Notes: generated by a model from the sequence alone, not told the origin. A DNA stretch of 37,281 nt from Planctomycetota bacterium (GCA_028825265.1 JAPKAM010000015.1:1-37281), one strand, 5' to 3'. Shown: positions 8,795-18,715, counted from the first letter of the stretch. Translations and numbers: made by a program.

Positions 8795-10774
8795 TTGGAC
8801 ATCAATCTCCTCTGGATACCTCTGCTTCCATTCCTCGGCTTCCTGATCAACGGGATGCTGGGAAGCAGACTGGGGACCAGGTCAGTGAACGCCATCGCGT
8901 GCGGTTTACCGATCTTGTCCTTCGGCCTCTCCTACGCTGCATGGAGTCGTCTTCTCTCTGAAGGTACGGAACTGCACTGGAATGGCTTCCCCTGGATCTG
9001 GATCGAGGGGTTGGTCGAGATCCCCTTTGCACTGCACTTCGACGCCATCGCGGCCGTCATGTGTATGGTGATCACCGGAGTGGGATCGCTGATCCACCTC
9101 TACTCGATCGGCTACATGAAGGGCGACCCCGGATACCACCGCTACTTCGCCTACCTCAATCTGTTCACCGCCTTCATGCTGATCCTGGTACTCGGTGACA
9201 ATCTGTTGCTGATGTTCATCGGTTGGGAAGGTGTCGGGCTCTGTTCTTACCTGTTGATAGGATTCTGGTACGAAGAGGACGCCAACTGCGCCGCCGGTAA
9301 GAAGGCCTTCATCATGAACCGGGTCGGAGATTTTGCATTCCTGCTGGGAATCTTCCTCTGCCTGGCGCACTTCGGCTCTCTCGACATGTCCACCCTCACC
9401 GATTCCGAAATGATCAAGACGCTGTCGGCCGAGACCCTCACGGTGCCTCTTCTGGGTTCGGTCAGCGTGATCTCGATGATCGTCCTGTTGCTCTTCATCG
9501 GAGCGACCGGCAAGAGTGCGCAGATTCCCCTTTATGTTTGGCTGCCGGATGCGATGGCGGGCCCGACTCCCGTATCGGCACTGATCCATGCGGCCACCAT
9601 GGTGACCTCAGGAGTGTACCTCTGCTGTCGACTGATGCCGCTGTTCGAGGCGGCACCCGCAATCCTCACCGTCATCGCAGGAATCGGCGCATGTACCGCG
9701 CTACTGGCTGCATTGATCGCCTTAGGCCAGAACGACATCAAAAAGGTATTGGCTTACTCCACGGTCAGCCAACTGGGGTACATGTTCTTTGCCATCGGAG
9801 TCGGAGCGTTCTCTGCTGCCTTTTTCCATGTGGTCACCCACGCTTTCTTCAAGGCACTGCTCTTCCTCGGATCGGGATCAGTGATCCATGCCATGCATCA
9901 CGAACAGGACATGCGGAAGATGGGCGGCTTAAGAAAGCAACTCCCCTTCACTCACCTGACCTTCCTCATCGGGACTTTGGCCATCGCCGGAGTCCCCCCG
10001 CTGGCGGGTTTCTTTTCCAAAGACGAAATTCTGTTTGCCGGTTACCAGCAGGGATTCCTCGAAGGGGTCGATTCGGCCGCTCTCTTCTGGGGTGTCTCCT
10101 TCGTGACCGCTGGAATGACGGCCTTCTACATGATTCGGTGCGTTGCGCTGACCTTCTGGGGAGAGAGTCGAGTCGACTCCAGCCTTGAGGGTAAGGTTCG
10201 TGAACCCGGAGGCTGGATCGGCTTCGCTCTGTTCATGCTCGCCATCGCCAGCATCCTAGGAGGCTTCCTCAATGTCCCGGAATTCCTCGGTGGGCACGCG
10301 ACACTGGGCCATTTCACCGGATTACACCATGCATCGAACCTACCTGAAGAGGTGGTTCACGCAGCGGAGTGGAAGAGCATGTTCCTGAGTCTGGCGGTTG
10401 CGGGTTGCGGATTACTGCTGGCCTTCTACTGCTACGGCAAGGGCCATGCCCTGCGAAAGGCCTTCACCAATAGCGGTCCAGGCAAGGTGCTCGGGCGGCT
10501 CTCCGTACGCAAGTTTTACGTCGATGAGTTCTACGCGGCGGTCTTTGTCCGTCCTCTTGAAACCATCAGTCACCTGCTCTTCATCCTGTTCGATCGGATT
10601 CTGATCGACGGCATATTGGTCACCGGTACCGCACTCATGACTCGGAGCGTTGGAAACTGGTTTCGCAAGATGCAAACCGGTTTCATTCCCGGATACCTGC
10701 TGACCTTTGGCTGCGGAGTACTACTGTTGATTTACATGATGCTGAGTCTCATCCAGCAAGGAGGGGCACAGTGA
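8795..10774 (+). CDS. nuoL: NADH-quinone oxidoreductase subunit L (antiporter-like)
   Basis: Distal proton-pumping subunit with the long lateral helix at its C terminus. Signatures seen are FIGWEGVGLCSYLLIGFW, GKSAQIPLYVWLPDAMAGPTPVSALIHAATMVTSGVYL and NDIKKVLAYSTVSQLGYMF, with the key Lys and Glu residues present. 659 residues, a normal length. The start is TTG at 8795, after the AGGGGGA just past the nuoK stop. The end shares GTGA with the nuoM start. Confidence 0.96.
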   Translation: MDINLLWIPLLPFLGFLINGMLGSRLGTRSVNAIACGLPILSFGLSYAAWSRLLSEGTELHWNGFPWIWIEGLVEIPFALHFDAIAAVMCMVITGVGSLIHLYSIGYMKGDPGYHRYFAYLNLFTAFMLILVLGDNLLLMFIGWEGVGLCSYLLIGFWYEEDANCAAGKKAFIMNRVGDFAFLLGIFLCLAHFGSLDMSTLTDSEMIKTLSAETLTVPLLGSVSVISMIVLLLFIGATGKSAQIPLYVWLPDAMAGPTPVSALIHAATMVTSGVYLCCRLMPLFEAAPAILTVIAGIGACTALLAALIALGQNDIKKVLAYSTVSQLGYMFFAIGVGAFSAAFFHVVTHAFFKALLFLGSGSVIHAMHHEQDMRKMGGLRKQLPFTHLTFLIGTLAIAGVPPLAGFFSKDEILFAGYQQGFLEGVDSAALFWGVSFVTAGMTAFYMIRCVALTFWGESRVDSSLEGKVREPGGWIGFALFMLAIASILGGFLNVPEFLGGHATLGHFTGLHHASNLPEEVVHAAEWKSMFLSLAVAGCGLLLAFYCYGKGHALRKAFTNSGPGKVLGRLSVRKFYVDEFYAAVFVRPLETISHLLFILFDRILIDGILVTGTALMTRSVGNWFRKMQTGFIPGYLLTFGCGVLLLIYMMLSLIQQGGAQ

Positions 10775-12270
10775 TCCCGGTACTGGATTCATTCAACTTG
10801 CCGATTCTCACGCTGGTGACTTTGACCCCCGCGATCGGAGCTTTGCTCCTGTCGCTGGTGGATCGCAACAACAAGGCCTTGTTCCGACAAGGCTCCTTGA
10901 TGATCAGTTTCCTGACGTTGCTCTTCTCTCTTTTGATGGTGGGCAACTTCGACAATTCGGTCGGCACCATGCAACTGGAAGAGAGCCATTCCTGGATCGA
11001 ATCGCTAGGCATCAACTATCACCTGGGAGTGGACGGTATCTCGATCCTTCTGGTGTTACTGACCTGCTTCACGATGCCCTTCGTCTTCATGAGCAGCTGG
11101 AAAGCCATCGATGACAGGGTCAAGGAGTTCCACATCGCTCTGTTGCTGTTGCAAACCGGCATGGTCGGGGCCTTTGTTTCGCTCGATCTGATCCTGTTCT
11201 ATCTCTTCTACGAAGCGATGTTGATCCCCATGTATCTCATCATCGGTATCTGGGGAGGGCGGGAACGGGTCTACGCAGCACTCAAGTTCTTCATCTACAC
11301 CATGGTCGGTAGTTTGATGATGTTCCTGGCGATCCTTTACCTCCACCAGCACGCCGGTACTTTTGATTTGCCACTGTTGCTGGAGCGATTGAGAACCACG
11401 CATCTGCTCGATACGGACCAACAGTTCTGGTTATTTTCCGCCTTCACCCTCTCCTTCGCCATCAAGGTGCCGCTCTTTCCTTTCCACACCTGGCTGCCGG
11501 ATGCCCACGTAGAGGCCCCCACCGCCGGCTCAGTGGTACTGGCTGGAGTGTTGCTCAAGATGGGGACTTACGGCTTGCTGCGCTTCTCGATCCCGCTGTT
11601 CCACGATGCGGCCTTCAACCTGCAACCCGTGATGTGCTGGCTGGCGGTGATCGGAATCATTTTTGGTGCATGCATGGCGTTGGTTCAGAATGACATCAAG
11701 AAATTGATCGCCTATTCCTCGGTCAGCCACCTAGGTTTCGTGGTGCTGGCTTGTTTCGTTCCAAATGTAGAAACCATCACCGGTGCGATCCTGCAGATGG
11801 TGAACCACGGACTCTCCACCGGAATGCTGTTCTTGATGATCGGAATCATCTACGAGCGACGGCACACCCGGGAGTTGGCCGATTATGGCGGGCTTGCAAA
11901 AGTGATCCCCCTGTACACCATCTTCTTCATGATTGCGGTTCTCTCGAGCATCGGATTACCCGGGCTCAATGGCTTCATCGGGGAGTTCCTGATCCTGTAC
12001 GGGGTTTTCAAGGTCTTCCCGCTGTGGGGAGTGCTCGCTTCCACTGGAGTGGTGCTGGGTGCCCTTTACATGCTCAACATGGTCAAGAAATTCTTATTTG
12101 GACCTCTGGTCCATGACGAGAACCGCAACGTAGCGGATCTCTCACCTCGCGAAATCCTCTACCTACTTCCCTTTGTCATAATGATGATCTGGATCGGTCT
12201 CTATCCGGCGCCTTTCATCAACATGGTGAAACCTACCCTGTCCCTATACGTCGAGATGTTGAAGAGTTAG
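10771..12270 (+). CDS. nuoM: NADH-quinone oxidoreductase subunit M (antiporter-like)
   Basis: Middle proton-pumping subunit. Signatures seen are YHLGVDGISILLVLLT, FYLFYEAMLIPMYLIIGIWGG, FHTWLPDAHVEAPTAGSVVLAGVLLKMGTYG and NDIKKLIAYSSVSHLGFVV. 499 residues, normal. It starts at GTG 10771 in a GTGA overlap with nuoL and ends 9 bases before nuoN. Confidence 0.96.
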   Translation: MIPVLDSFNLPILTLVTLTPAIGALLLSLVDRNNKALFRQGSLMISFLTLLFSLLMVGNFDNSVGTMQLEESHSWIESLGINYHLGVDGISILLVLLTCFTMPFVFMSSWKAIDDRVKEFHIALLLLQTGMVGAFVSLDLILFYLFYEAMLIPMYLIIGIWGGRERVYAALKFFIYTMVGSLMMFLAILYLHQHAGTFDLPLLLERLRTTHLLDTDQQFWLFSAFTLSFAIKVPLFPFHTWLPDAHVEAPTAGSVVLAGVLLKMGTYGLLRFSIPLFHDAAFNLQPVMCWLAVIGIIFGACMALVQNDIKKLIAYSSVSHLGFVVLACFVPNVETITGAILQMVNHGLSTGMLFLMIGIIYERRHTRELADYGGLAKVIPLYTIFFMIAVLSSIGLPGLNGFIGEFLILYGVFKVFPLWGVLASTGVVLGALYMLNMVKKFLFGPLVHDENRNVADLSPREILYLLPFVIMMIWIGLYPAPFINMVKPTLSLYVEMLKS

Positions 12271-12279
12271 GAGCCGTCG

Positions 12280-13749
12280 ATGGAACTCACCATCTCCCGA
12301 GCTGAGATCCTCGCCATACTTCCGGCTGGAATCCTGTTCATCACCGGTCTGGTGCAGCTCTTCGCTGACCTGGGACGATCCGCAGAAAACAAGCGTTCGG
12401 AGAAGACTCACTTGGCGATGATCGGTGTTACCGGTTTCTTGCTCGCCTTCGCAGCGCTATTTGTCCAGGGCACCGGTGCTTCCACCGGCCCCCTTTACGC
12501 AGGAGCGATGACCGATGATCTGTTCGGCCGTATGGGTGCCGGAGTGGTCATCATGACTGGACTCTTCAGCACCCTGATGTCAGGCAGTTATCTCGCCAGC
12601 AGGGGCAGTAACAGTGCGGAGTTCACCGCCCTGATCAGTTTCGGTGCGGGAGCCATGGCGCTCCTCTGTCAGGCGACCAACCTGGTCTCCATCTTTATCG
12701 CCATCGAAACGCTTTCACTGGCAGTCTATGTCATGGCTGGTTACTTCCAGAATCAACGATCCGCCAGCGAAGGAGCCTTCAAGTACTTTGTCCTGGGAGC
12801 CTTCTCAAGTGGATTCCTGCTGCTGGGAATGGCCTTCATCTACGGCGCCACGGGTGGCTCGCTATCGCTGGCAGACATCGCGGCATCCGATGGTCAGCAA
12901 GACTCCCTATTCAGCGTCGGGACCCTGTTGGTGCTGATCGGATTCGCCTTCAAGGTCGGTGCGGTTCCTTTCCACACATGGGTCCCGGATGTCTACCAGG
13001 GGGCTCCTACGGTGGCGGTGGGTTGGATGGCCGTGGCAGTCAAGGCTTCCAGCCTCTTTTGCCTTTGCCGTTTTCTTCTCTTTACCGGCGGGAGCCATCA
13101 TCTGGCCCAATTGCTGGCCGCCATTTCAGTGGTCACAATGCTGCTTGGGAATCTCGCTGCCCTCAATCAGCAGAGTTTGAAACGAATGATGGCTTATTCT
13201 GGAATTGCTCACACGGGCTACCTGCTGATTCCACTGGTGATCGCACTGTCAGGAGAAGGAGCGTCTGCCGGTGCCAGTATTCCCTTCTACATGTTCGCCT
13301 ACGCTGCCACCACCCTGGCCGCATTTGGGGTCTTGGCAGCCATCAGCGTAGGATCCGATCGAGATCAGATTCACGACCTCGATGGACTCTCCAGGAGCCG
13401 CCCATTGCTGGCTCTCGGTTTCTCCGTGGCGCTGATCTCCCTGGCTGGAATCCCCCTGACGGCGGGATTCATCGGGAAGTTGTTAATCCTCAGCAATGCG
13501 GTTCAACATGGATACTTGCTGCTGGCTCTGGTCGGAATCATCGCATCTCTGATCAGCGTCTACTTTTATCTGAGGCCCGTCGTCTCGATGTGGTTCCGGG
13601 AGCCGAAATCATCCTTTGAACTGGTCCCTGCCTCCTGGGGTATCACCTTCACGGTGGCGGTTTGTGGGATCGCCACCATCGCCCTCGGGCTCTTTCCCGG
13701 CTGGCTCATCGATCTGTCGAAGCGCTCGGTCGAGGCGATTCTTGGCTGA
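12280..13749 (+). CDS. nuoN: NADH-quinone oxidoreductase subunit N (antiporter-like)
   Basis: Third antiporter-like subunit and last gene of the nuo operon. Signatures seen are IAIETLSLAVYVMAGY, AFKVGAVPFHTWVPDVYQGAPT and LKRMMAYSGIAHTGYLL. 489 residues, normal. No convincing terminator follows: the 121 bases to the next gene hold no strong stem with a T-run, so read-through into the L,D-transpeptidase gene is possible. Confidence 0.96.
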   Translation: MELTISRAEILAILPAGILFITGLVQLFADLGRSAENKRSEKTHLAMIGVTGFLLAFAALFVQGTGASTGPLYAGAMTDDLFGRMGAGVVIMTGLFSTLMSGSYLASRGSNSAEFTALISFGAGAMALLCQATNLVSIFIAIETLSLAVYVMAGYFQNQRSASEGAFKYFVLGAFSSGFLLLGMAFIYGATGGSLSLADIAASDGQQDSLFSVGTLLVLIGFAFKVGAVPFHTWVPDVYQGAPTVAVGWMAVAVKASSLFCLCRFLLFTGGSHHLAQLLAAISVVTMLLGNLAALNQQSLKRMMAYSGIAHTGYLLIPLVIALSGEGASAGASIPFYMFAYAATTLAAFGVLAAISVGSDRDQIHDLDGLSRSRPLLALGFSVALISLAGIPLTAGFIGKLLILSNAVQHGYLLLALVGIIASLISVYFYLRPVVSMWFREPKSSFELVPASWGITFTVAVCGIATIALGLFPGWLIDLSKRSVEAILG

Positions 13750-13870
13750 GCTCCTGTGGACTGGTAACGACCACGACCGCCGCTAGAATGACCGACGGTG
13801 TGCTTCCCTGCAGGGCAGAAAGTTCACACGGAAACACCGATTCACCAGGCTCGGGAACCGAGGGGAAATC

Positions 13871-15070
13871 ATGCGTAGAGGATTTATACTGCTCATCGTC
13901 ATTGCAGCAGGTTGGTGGGGAATCACCCGCTGGTACAGCGTCGACAGAGGATACGAATCGACATCCACTCCCAGCACCACTGAGACCACCGAAGATTCAA
14001 CGGTCGCTAATGGTGGTGACGCTAGCCCCGAGGATCCGAATAGTGATCGTCCATCCACCGCTAAGGATGTCGGTTACCAGGGGATCCACGCCGAACTGAT
14101 CGAACAACTTCGAGGACAACTCGATGTCGATGCGCATGAGGGCACCCGGATCCGACTAGCACAAACTCTCCTGGCATCTGAACACCCTCGCTTCATCGGC
14201 GAAGCGTTCGGCATCTTGAATCAAATTGAAAAATCTGGCGGGGAACTTTCGGCCACTGCTCGAGCACTCTTACTGCGACAGACGACCGGTACAGACCAGA
14301 TCCGCATCGCCCAACAAGTGGTCTCCGAAGGTTCGAAGGTGGCCGGCTACGGATTGGCGTGCTTGGTGATGGCCGATTCGATCGGTTTCGAGACCAACGC
14401 CACTGCGGTGAAGAGTTGGGAGTATCTTTCCGATGCCTACAGCAGCTCCGATGAGATCGAATGGCGCGCTCCCATACGACAGAAGCTTCGCGACCTGGTC
14501 GATTTCTGGGTACTCTCGAGGCGACCCTTCAGCGAGGCGGGCATCGCCACCGTGGTCAATGGAGATTCCCTCTCCGCAATCTCCAAACGCTGCAATGTGT
14601 CCGTTGATTCGTTGAGATTCTTGAATCAACTGAAATCAGATGTCATTCATCCGGGTCAGAAATTGAAGTTCCTTTCCGGAACCATCACGGTCGATATCGA
14701 TAAGAGTGACTACTGGCTCGATGTTTTCCTCGATGGCCGTTGGATCCAAGGATTCCCCATCGGCCATGGCAAAGATGACTGCACCCCCGTCGGCGCCTTC
14801 AAGGTGGACTTGGTACAGAAGGAACCGATGTGGCAGCCTCGCGATGGCCGCGCCCCCATTGCCTACGGCGTCAAGGGTAACCCTCTCGGTGAGAGATGGA
14901 TTGGGTTTGAGGATAAACCTTCAATCGCAGGGATCGGCATCCACGGCACCAGCGAACCGGAAAGTATCGGATCGATGGAGTCGGAAGGATGTATCCGTCT
15001 TCGCAACGATGATGTGGTGCTGGTTTATCCATGGATGCGGGTCGGCTCCCAGGTGAGAATTCGCGACTGA
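13871..15070 (+). CDS. LysM-domain L,D-transpeptidase (YkuD family)
   Basis: Envelope enzyme expected to cross-link peptidoglycan stems or attach proteins to them. Residues 5-19 form a hydrophobic N-terminal anchor, and residues 30-65 are a Ser/Thr-rich linker. A helical middle (70-220) is followed by a LysM-like motif at about 226-268. The YkuD catalytic domain follows, with His358 (GIHGTSE) and Cys374 (SEGCIRLRNDDV) fitting the HxG...SxGCxR active site. The ATG has GAGGGGA a few bases upstream. 399 residues. It shows that the organism probably makes peptidoglycan. The N-terminal helical part is not recognised. Confidence 0.88.
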   Translation: MRRGFILLIVIAAGWWGITRWYSVDRGYESTSTPSTTETTEDSTVANGGDASPEDPNSDRPSTAKDVGYQGIHAELIEQLRGQLDVDAHEGTRIRLAQTLLASEHPRFIGEAFGILNQIEKSGGELSATARALLLRQTTGTDQIRIAQQVVSEGSKVAGYGLACLVMADSIGFETNATAVKSWEYLSDAYSSSDEIEWRAPIRQKLRDLVDFWVLSRRPFSEAGIATVVNGDSLSAISKRCNVSVDSLRFLNQLKSDVIHPGQKLKFLSGTITVDIDKSDYWLDVFLDGRWIQGFPIGHGKDDCTPVGAFKVDLVQKEPMWQPRDGRAPIAYGVKGNPLGERWIGFEDKPSIAGIGIHGTSEPESIGSMESEGCIRLRNDDVVLVYPWMRVGSQVRIRD

Positions 15071-15102
15071 TACCGCGTCACTGTAATACCGCGTCACTGT
15101 AA
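15071..15102. repeat. 16-bp exact tandem duplication
   Basis: TACCGCGTCACTGTAA occurs twice back to back, at 15071-15086 and 15087-15102, directly after the stop of the L,D-transpeptidase gene and before the convergent pheT end. A partial third copy (TAGTACCGCAGCAG) may follow. Not coding. There is no stem-loop and T-run, so it does not look like a terminator. Confidence 0.9.
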
Positions 15103-15123
15103 GCGTAGTACCGCAGCAGCCTC

Positions 15124-17184
15124 TCAGGTGCGCAGCTGCGCCTCGAATCGATTCTCGAGTCGCTGCATCAGACCACCGATCGCCACGTCAACTTCCTCAT
15201 GGGTCAGGGTTCGATCTGGAGCCCGAAAGGCGACTGAGAATGTGACGCTTTTTTGCCCCTTGGCCACCTGCTTGCCTCGATAGACATCGAGGAAATTAAG
15301 TGCTTCGAAATTGGCCATCTCCGCTGCGTCCACTTCCGATGCAATGTCACGCCACAACACCGAGTCTTCAATCACGATATTGAGATCCCGGCGCACCCCC
15401 GGCTGGCGTGAAAACTCACGGTAACGGTGTTCCACCTCGCTATGACCGATCAGTGTGCCCAGATCGAGTTCCCCGCACCACGAATCGCCGCTGACTCCGT
15501 CCAGCGAAACGGACCCGACCAGTCCGAGACGTTCGCCGGAATGATCGAGAGACGCGCAACTTCCCACCCCTAGGCCACAAGGCGTGGAGATCGGATTCCA
15601 AGTGGTTGAACTACTCGACTCGGTGCCCAGTCTCAGCAGTTCCAACACCGCATCCGCGATGCCGCGCACCTGCCGGTACGCCTCCGATGGACCACTTCCA
15701 TCGGCATCGCTATGAACCCAGGCGAGGTGGATCTTTTCCACCGGACGATCGATTCCAACTCGACGGTGGAAGACTCGGGCGACCTCGAACAGCCGCACGG
15801 ATTCAACTCCATGCAGCCGATTACCACGGACACAGGAGAGTATTCCCGGCAAGAGACTGCGCCGCAGTACCCCTTCATTGGAGCGCACCGGGTTTCGAAC
15901 CACCCACGGCTCTCCGATACACCACCACTCCTCGAGGTCTCGATGATCCCCCTCCGAACCGAAGGAGAAGGTGAGGGACTCATGATGGCCGGTTCCCTCG
16001 AGCAGAGCCTTGGTCCTCTCGACCAGCAATGCTTCGCGATCTTCCGGAACGACCCGTACCTCCATCTGGCGATCTGGCACCCTGTCGAGGCCGTGGATCC
16101 GTCCCACCTCCTCGATGAGGTCGATTTCCCGGGTGCAATCAGCACGCCAGCTAGGAGGGCACCAGAGGCTTCTAGCGTCGTCCCCGCCGGAGCGTTGGAA
16201 ACCGAGGGCGCACAGCACTTGATCCAGTTCCGCGGCGGGCACCGCATCGCCCAGAATCAATTCGGTGCGATCGAGGCGAATCGGAACCTCCGCGGGTGGG
16301 TCCAGCAATCCATCACGGATCGCCTCCCAGCAACCGGAGAGAACCTTGCTGTCCGATTCTCGGCACAGCAGATGGAAAAATCTACGGGAGGCGATGTCGG
16401 CGCCATCGATATCGACGCGACGCTCGAATCGGTAAGATGAATCGCTCGCCAGTCCCAGACGTCGAGATGTATTGCGCACGGGCACCGGATCGAACCAGGC
16501 ACTCTCGAGCAGGATGCGCCGCGTCGTCGAGACGACCTCTGTTTCAGATCCTCCCATCACCCCCGCCACCGCCACCGCTCGGGAGCCATCGGCGATCACC
16601 AGATCATCCGAATCGAGGGTGTGAGTCGAGCCATCCAGCGCCGCAAAACTCTCGCCGTAACGAGCACGACGAATGATCACTTCCCCGCCGTCGAGTCGAT
16701 CCAGATCAAAGGCGTGTAAGGGTTGGCCCAGATCCATCAGAACGTAGTTGGATAGGTCGACCACCAGGTTGATCGACCTCAGGCCAATCGACTCGAGACG
16801 CTTCCGCAGCCACTGAGGACTCTCGGAGGCGTCGACATCGAAGGCGACCCGGGCGGTGTAGCGACCACAACGGTCATCGTCATCGACCTCGATGCTGCTG
16901 ATCTCATCGAGTCCCTTACCCGCAGAATCTTTTTCCACCTCGGGATAGTCGAGCCGCAGCGGCTTGAGGGGTTGGTCGAATAAACAGGCCAGTTCTCTGG
17001 CGACCCCTCGATGGCCCAGATGATCGGGCCGGTTGGATGTCACTTCCAATTCGAAGACATGGTCGTCGCCATGAACCTCGATCCCCTCACAATTGAGCCC
17101 ACACATCGTCAGTTTGTAGGCCACATCTTCGACCCGTTGATCGATATCGACATGATCCCGCAGCCAGTCGAGGGAAACCTTCAT
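15124..17184 (-). CDS. pheT: Phenylalanine--tRNA ligase beta subunit, short form
   Basis: Beta chain of the alpha2beta2 PheRS, which charges tRNA-Phe and edits mischarged Tyr. The N terminus MKVSLDWLRDHVDID and the SNRPDHLGHRGVAREL segment are clear. The C-terminal anticodon-binding domain (FDX-ACB) begins near YREFSRQPGVRRDLNIV. At 686 residues it is about 100 shorter than typical PheT. The sequence passes from GLNCEGIEVHGDD almost straight into FELEVTSNRPDHLG, so the EMAP-II/OB-type tRNA-binding domain usually found near residues 40-150 is absent. GGAG lies 7 bases before the ATG. It follows pheS after 34 bases. Confidence 0.95.
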   Translation of the reverse strand: MKVSLDWLRDHVDIDQRVEDVAYKLTMCGLNCEGIEVHGDDHVFELEVTSNRPDHLGHRGVARELACLFDQPLKPLRLDYPEVEKDSAGKGLDEISSIEVDDDDRCGRYTARVAFDVDASESPQWLRKRLESIGLRSINLVVDLSNYVLMDLGQPLHAFDLDRLDGGEVIIRRARYGESFAALDGSTHTLDSDDLVIADGSRAVAVAGVMGGSETEVVSTTRRILLESAWFDPVPVRNTSRRLGLASDSSYRFERRVDIDGADIASRRFFHLLCRESDSKVLSGCWEAIRDGLLDPPAEVPIRLDRTELILGDAVPAAELDQVLCALGFQRSGGDDARSLWCPPSWRADCTREIDLIEEVGRIHGLDRVPDRQMEVRVVPEDREALLVERTKALLEGTGHHESLTFSFGSEGDHRDLEEWWCIGEPWVVRNPVRSNEGVLRRSLLPGILSCVRGNRLHGVESVRLFEVARVFHRRVGIDRPVEKIHLAWVHSDADGSGPSEAYRQVRGIADAVLELLRLGTESSSSTTWNPISTPCGLGVGSCASLDHSGERLGLVGSVSLDGVSGDSWCGELDLGTLIGHSEVEHRYREFSRQPGVRRDLNIVIEDSVLWRDIASEVDAAEMANFEALNFLDVYRGKQVAKGQKSVTFSVAFRAPDRTLTHEEVDVAIGGLMQRLENRFEAQLRT

Positions 17185-17218
17185 CTGGACACTCCACTAT
17201 CAAAGGGGGGTTCAACCA

Positions 17219-18223
17219 TCAGGAAAACTGCTGGAGGAACCTGACATCATTCTCGTAGAGGTAACGAATATCGGGAATATTGAAGGAAGCCATGGTGACC
17301 CGTTCAATCCCCAGCCCGAAAGCGAATCCAGTCCACCGTTCCGGGTCGATCCCCACTGATTGGAGTACGTTTGGATCGACCATCCCGCACCCTCCCATCT
17401 CCATCCAGCCACCACGCCAGTATAGATCCACTTCTGCGCTCGGCTCGGTGAAGGGGAAGAAGGAAGGTCTCAATCGAAGTTTCATTGCGTCGTCTTGCAA
17501 CAGCTGCTGAAAGAAGGTCAACAAGGTCGCCTTGAGATGACCGAAGGTCATCCCCTCGTCCACCACCAATCCCTCGAGTTGATTGAACATGTAGGAGTGA
17601 GTGGCATCGACTGTATCGGGCCGAAACACCTTACCTGGAGCGATGATCCGCAAGGGAGGAGGCGTACTCTCCATCACCCGAACCTGCACCGTCGAAGTTT
17701 GGCTGCGCATCAGCAGGTCATCTTCGAGGTAGAAGTTTTCGGCCGGATCCCGTGCGATGTGATCGACCGGGATGTTGAGTCCAGTGAAGTTATGCCACTC
17801 GTCCTCGACCTCCGGACCATCGACGACCTGGAAACCTAGATTCCCAAAGATCCGAATCATCCGAGATGCGACCTGATGGACAGGATGGCGGCTGCCTCGC
17901 TGAGGCATTTGGCCCGGAAGGGTGACATCGGTGGCGCGTCGCGCCGCCGTAGGAGCCGCCTTCGATCCACTGCCCAATCGACCCTTGGCCTCTTCGAGAG
18001 CGGTTCCGACTCGTTCCTTGACGACATTGACCCGTGCACCAAAGGAGGCGCGTTGCTCTGGAGGGAGGGCTCCCAGTGAGCGGAGAACCTGCTTCAGGGT
18101 GCCCTTTTTACCCAGAATCCCGACACGAACCGATTCCAAACTGGAGCCATCTGAGGCCTGCTCGATCGCCTGTAATGCGTCCGCCTCGATGCGATCTAGA
18201 TCCACCTGGGATCCCTCGCTCAT
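17219..18223 (-). CDS. pheS: Phenylalanine--tRNA ligase alpha subunit
   Basis: Catalytic chain of PheRS. It has an N-terminal coiled-coil (residues 1-90) and then the class II core: HNFTGLNIPVDHIARD, the motif-2 region RIIAPGKVFRPDTVDATHSYMFNQLEGL, FRPS-like LRPSFFPFTEPSAEVD, and motif 3 GFAFGLGIERV. 334 residues, normal. The ATG shares ATGA with the rplT stop, so the two are likely translationally coupled. Confidence 0.97.
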   Translation of the reverse strand: MSEGSQVDLDRIEADALQAIEQASDGSSLESVRVGILGKKGTLKQVLRSLGALPPEQRASFGARVNVVKERVGTALEEAKGRLGSGSKAAPTAARRATDVTLPGQMPQRGSRHPVHQVASRMIRIFGNLGFQVVDGPEVEDEWHNFTGLNIPVDHIARDPAENFYLEDDLLMRSQTSTVQVRVMESTPPPLRIIAPGKVFRPDTVDATHSYMFNQLEGLVVDEGMTFGHLKATLLTFFQQLLQDDAMKLRLRPSFFPFTEPSAEVDLYWRGGWMEMGGCGMVDPNVLQSVGIDPERWTGFAFGLGIERVTMASFNIPDIRYLYENDVRFLQQFS

Positions 18224-18576
18224 GATATTGCGCCACGGGCAATTCCGACGAGTGCGACGAAGGCCTCGTGATTACGAATCGCCAGTTCGGAGATCATTTT
18301 ACGATCCAGATCGACCTTGGCGCACTTGAGTCCATGAATGAAACGGCTATAGGAGATGCCTTGCTGGCCACAAGCCGCAGAAATTCGGGTGATCCAGAGT
18401 CGACGGATCATACGCTTGCGAACCCGACGATCTCTCGTCGCATAAGCTTCGGCCCGCATGATGGTCTGCTTGGCAGTCTTGTACTGACGAGATGCAGCTC
18501 CGAAGTATCCGCGAGCTTTCTTGAGAATCCGCTTTTGTTTGCGGTGACGAGCGACGCCAAAACGTACGCGTGCCAT
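18220..18576 (-). CDS. rplT: Large ribosomal subunit protein bL20
   Basis: Assembly protein of the 50S subunit, which in several bacteria also represses its own operon by binding leader RNA. The start MARVRFGVARHRKQKRILKKARGYFG is typical, and the whole 118-residue length matches the family. AAGGGA lies upstream of the ATG. Its 197-base upstream gap contains three small hairpins that could be a regulatory leader. Confidence 0.97.
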   Translation of the reverse strand: MARVRFGVARHRKQKRILKKARGYFGAASRQYKTAKQTIMRAEAYATRDRRVRKRMIRRLWITRISAACGQQGISYSRFIHGLKCAKVDLDRKMISELAIRNHEAFVALVGIARGAIS

Positions 18577-18609
18577 CGTGGTCCCTTTCCAGTGGGCAAC
18601 TCTCGGGAG

Positions 18610-18681
18610 GAATCTTTCGATTCACTAGGAACCTTCAGGTTCGTCCACCCCGTAACTGCCGGCCGGTGCGCCCTTCGGCGC
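18610..18681 (-). promoter_or_regulatory. Putative rplT leader with three tetraloop hairpins
   Basis: Read on the minus strand, the rpmI-rplT gap holds three perfect 5-bp stems each with a 4-base loop: GCGCC-GAAG-GGCGC (18668-18681), GAACC-TGAA-GGTTC (18629-18642) and GAATC-GAAA-GATTC (18610-18623). They lie 33-105 bases upstream of the rplT start. L20-dependent leaders are known in this operon in other bacteria. The link here is inference from position and structure only. Confidence 0.45.
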
Positions 18682-18715
18682 GATTGTAATGAAAATCGCT
18701 AATCTTTACTCAGAC

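Noticed and set aside
13762-13789. TGGTAA-16-TAGAAT as a promoter for the L,D-transpeptidase gene
   Set aside because: The -10 is fair, but the -35 matches only three of six positions and nothing else supports it.
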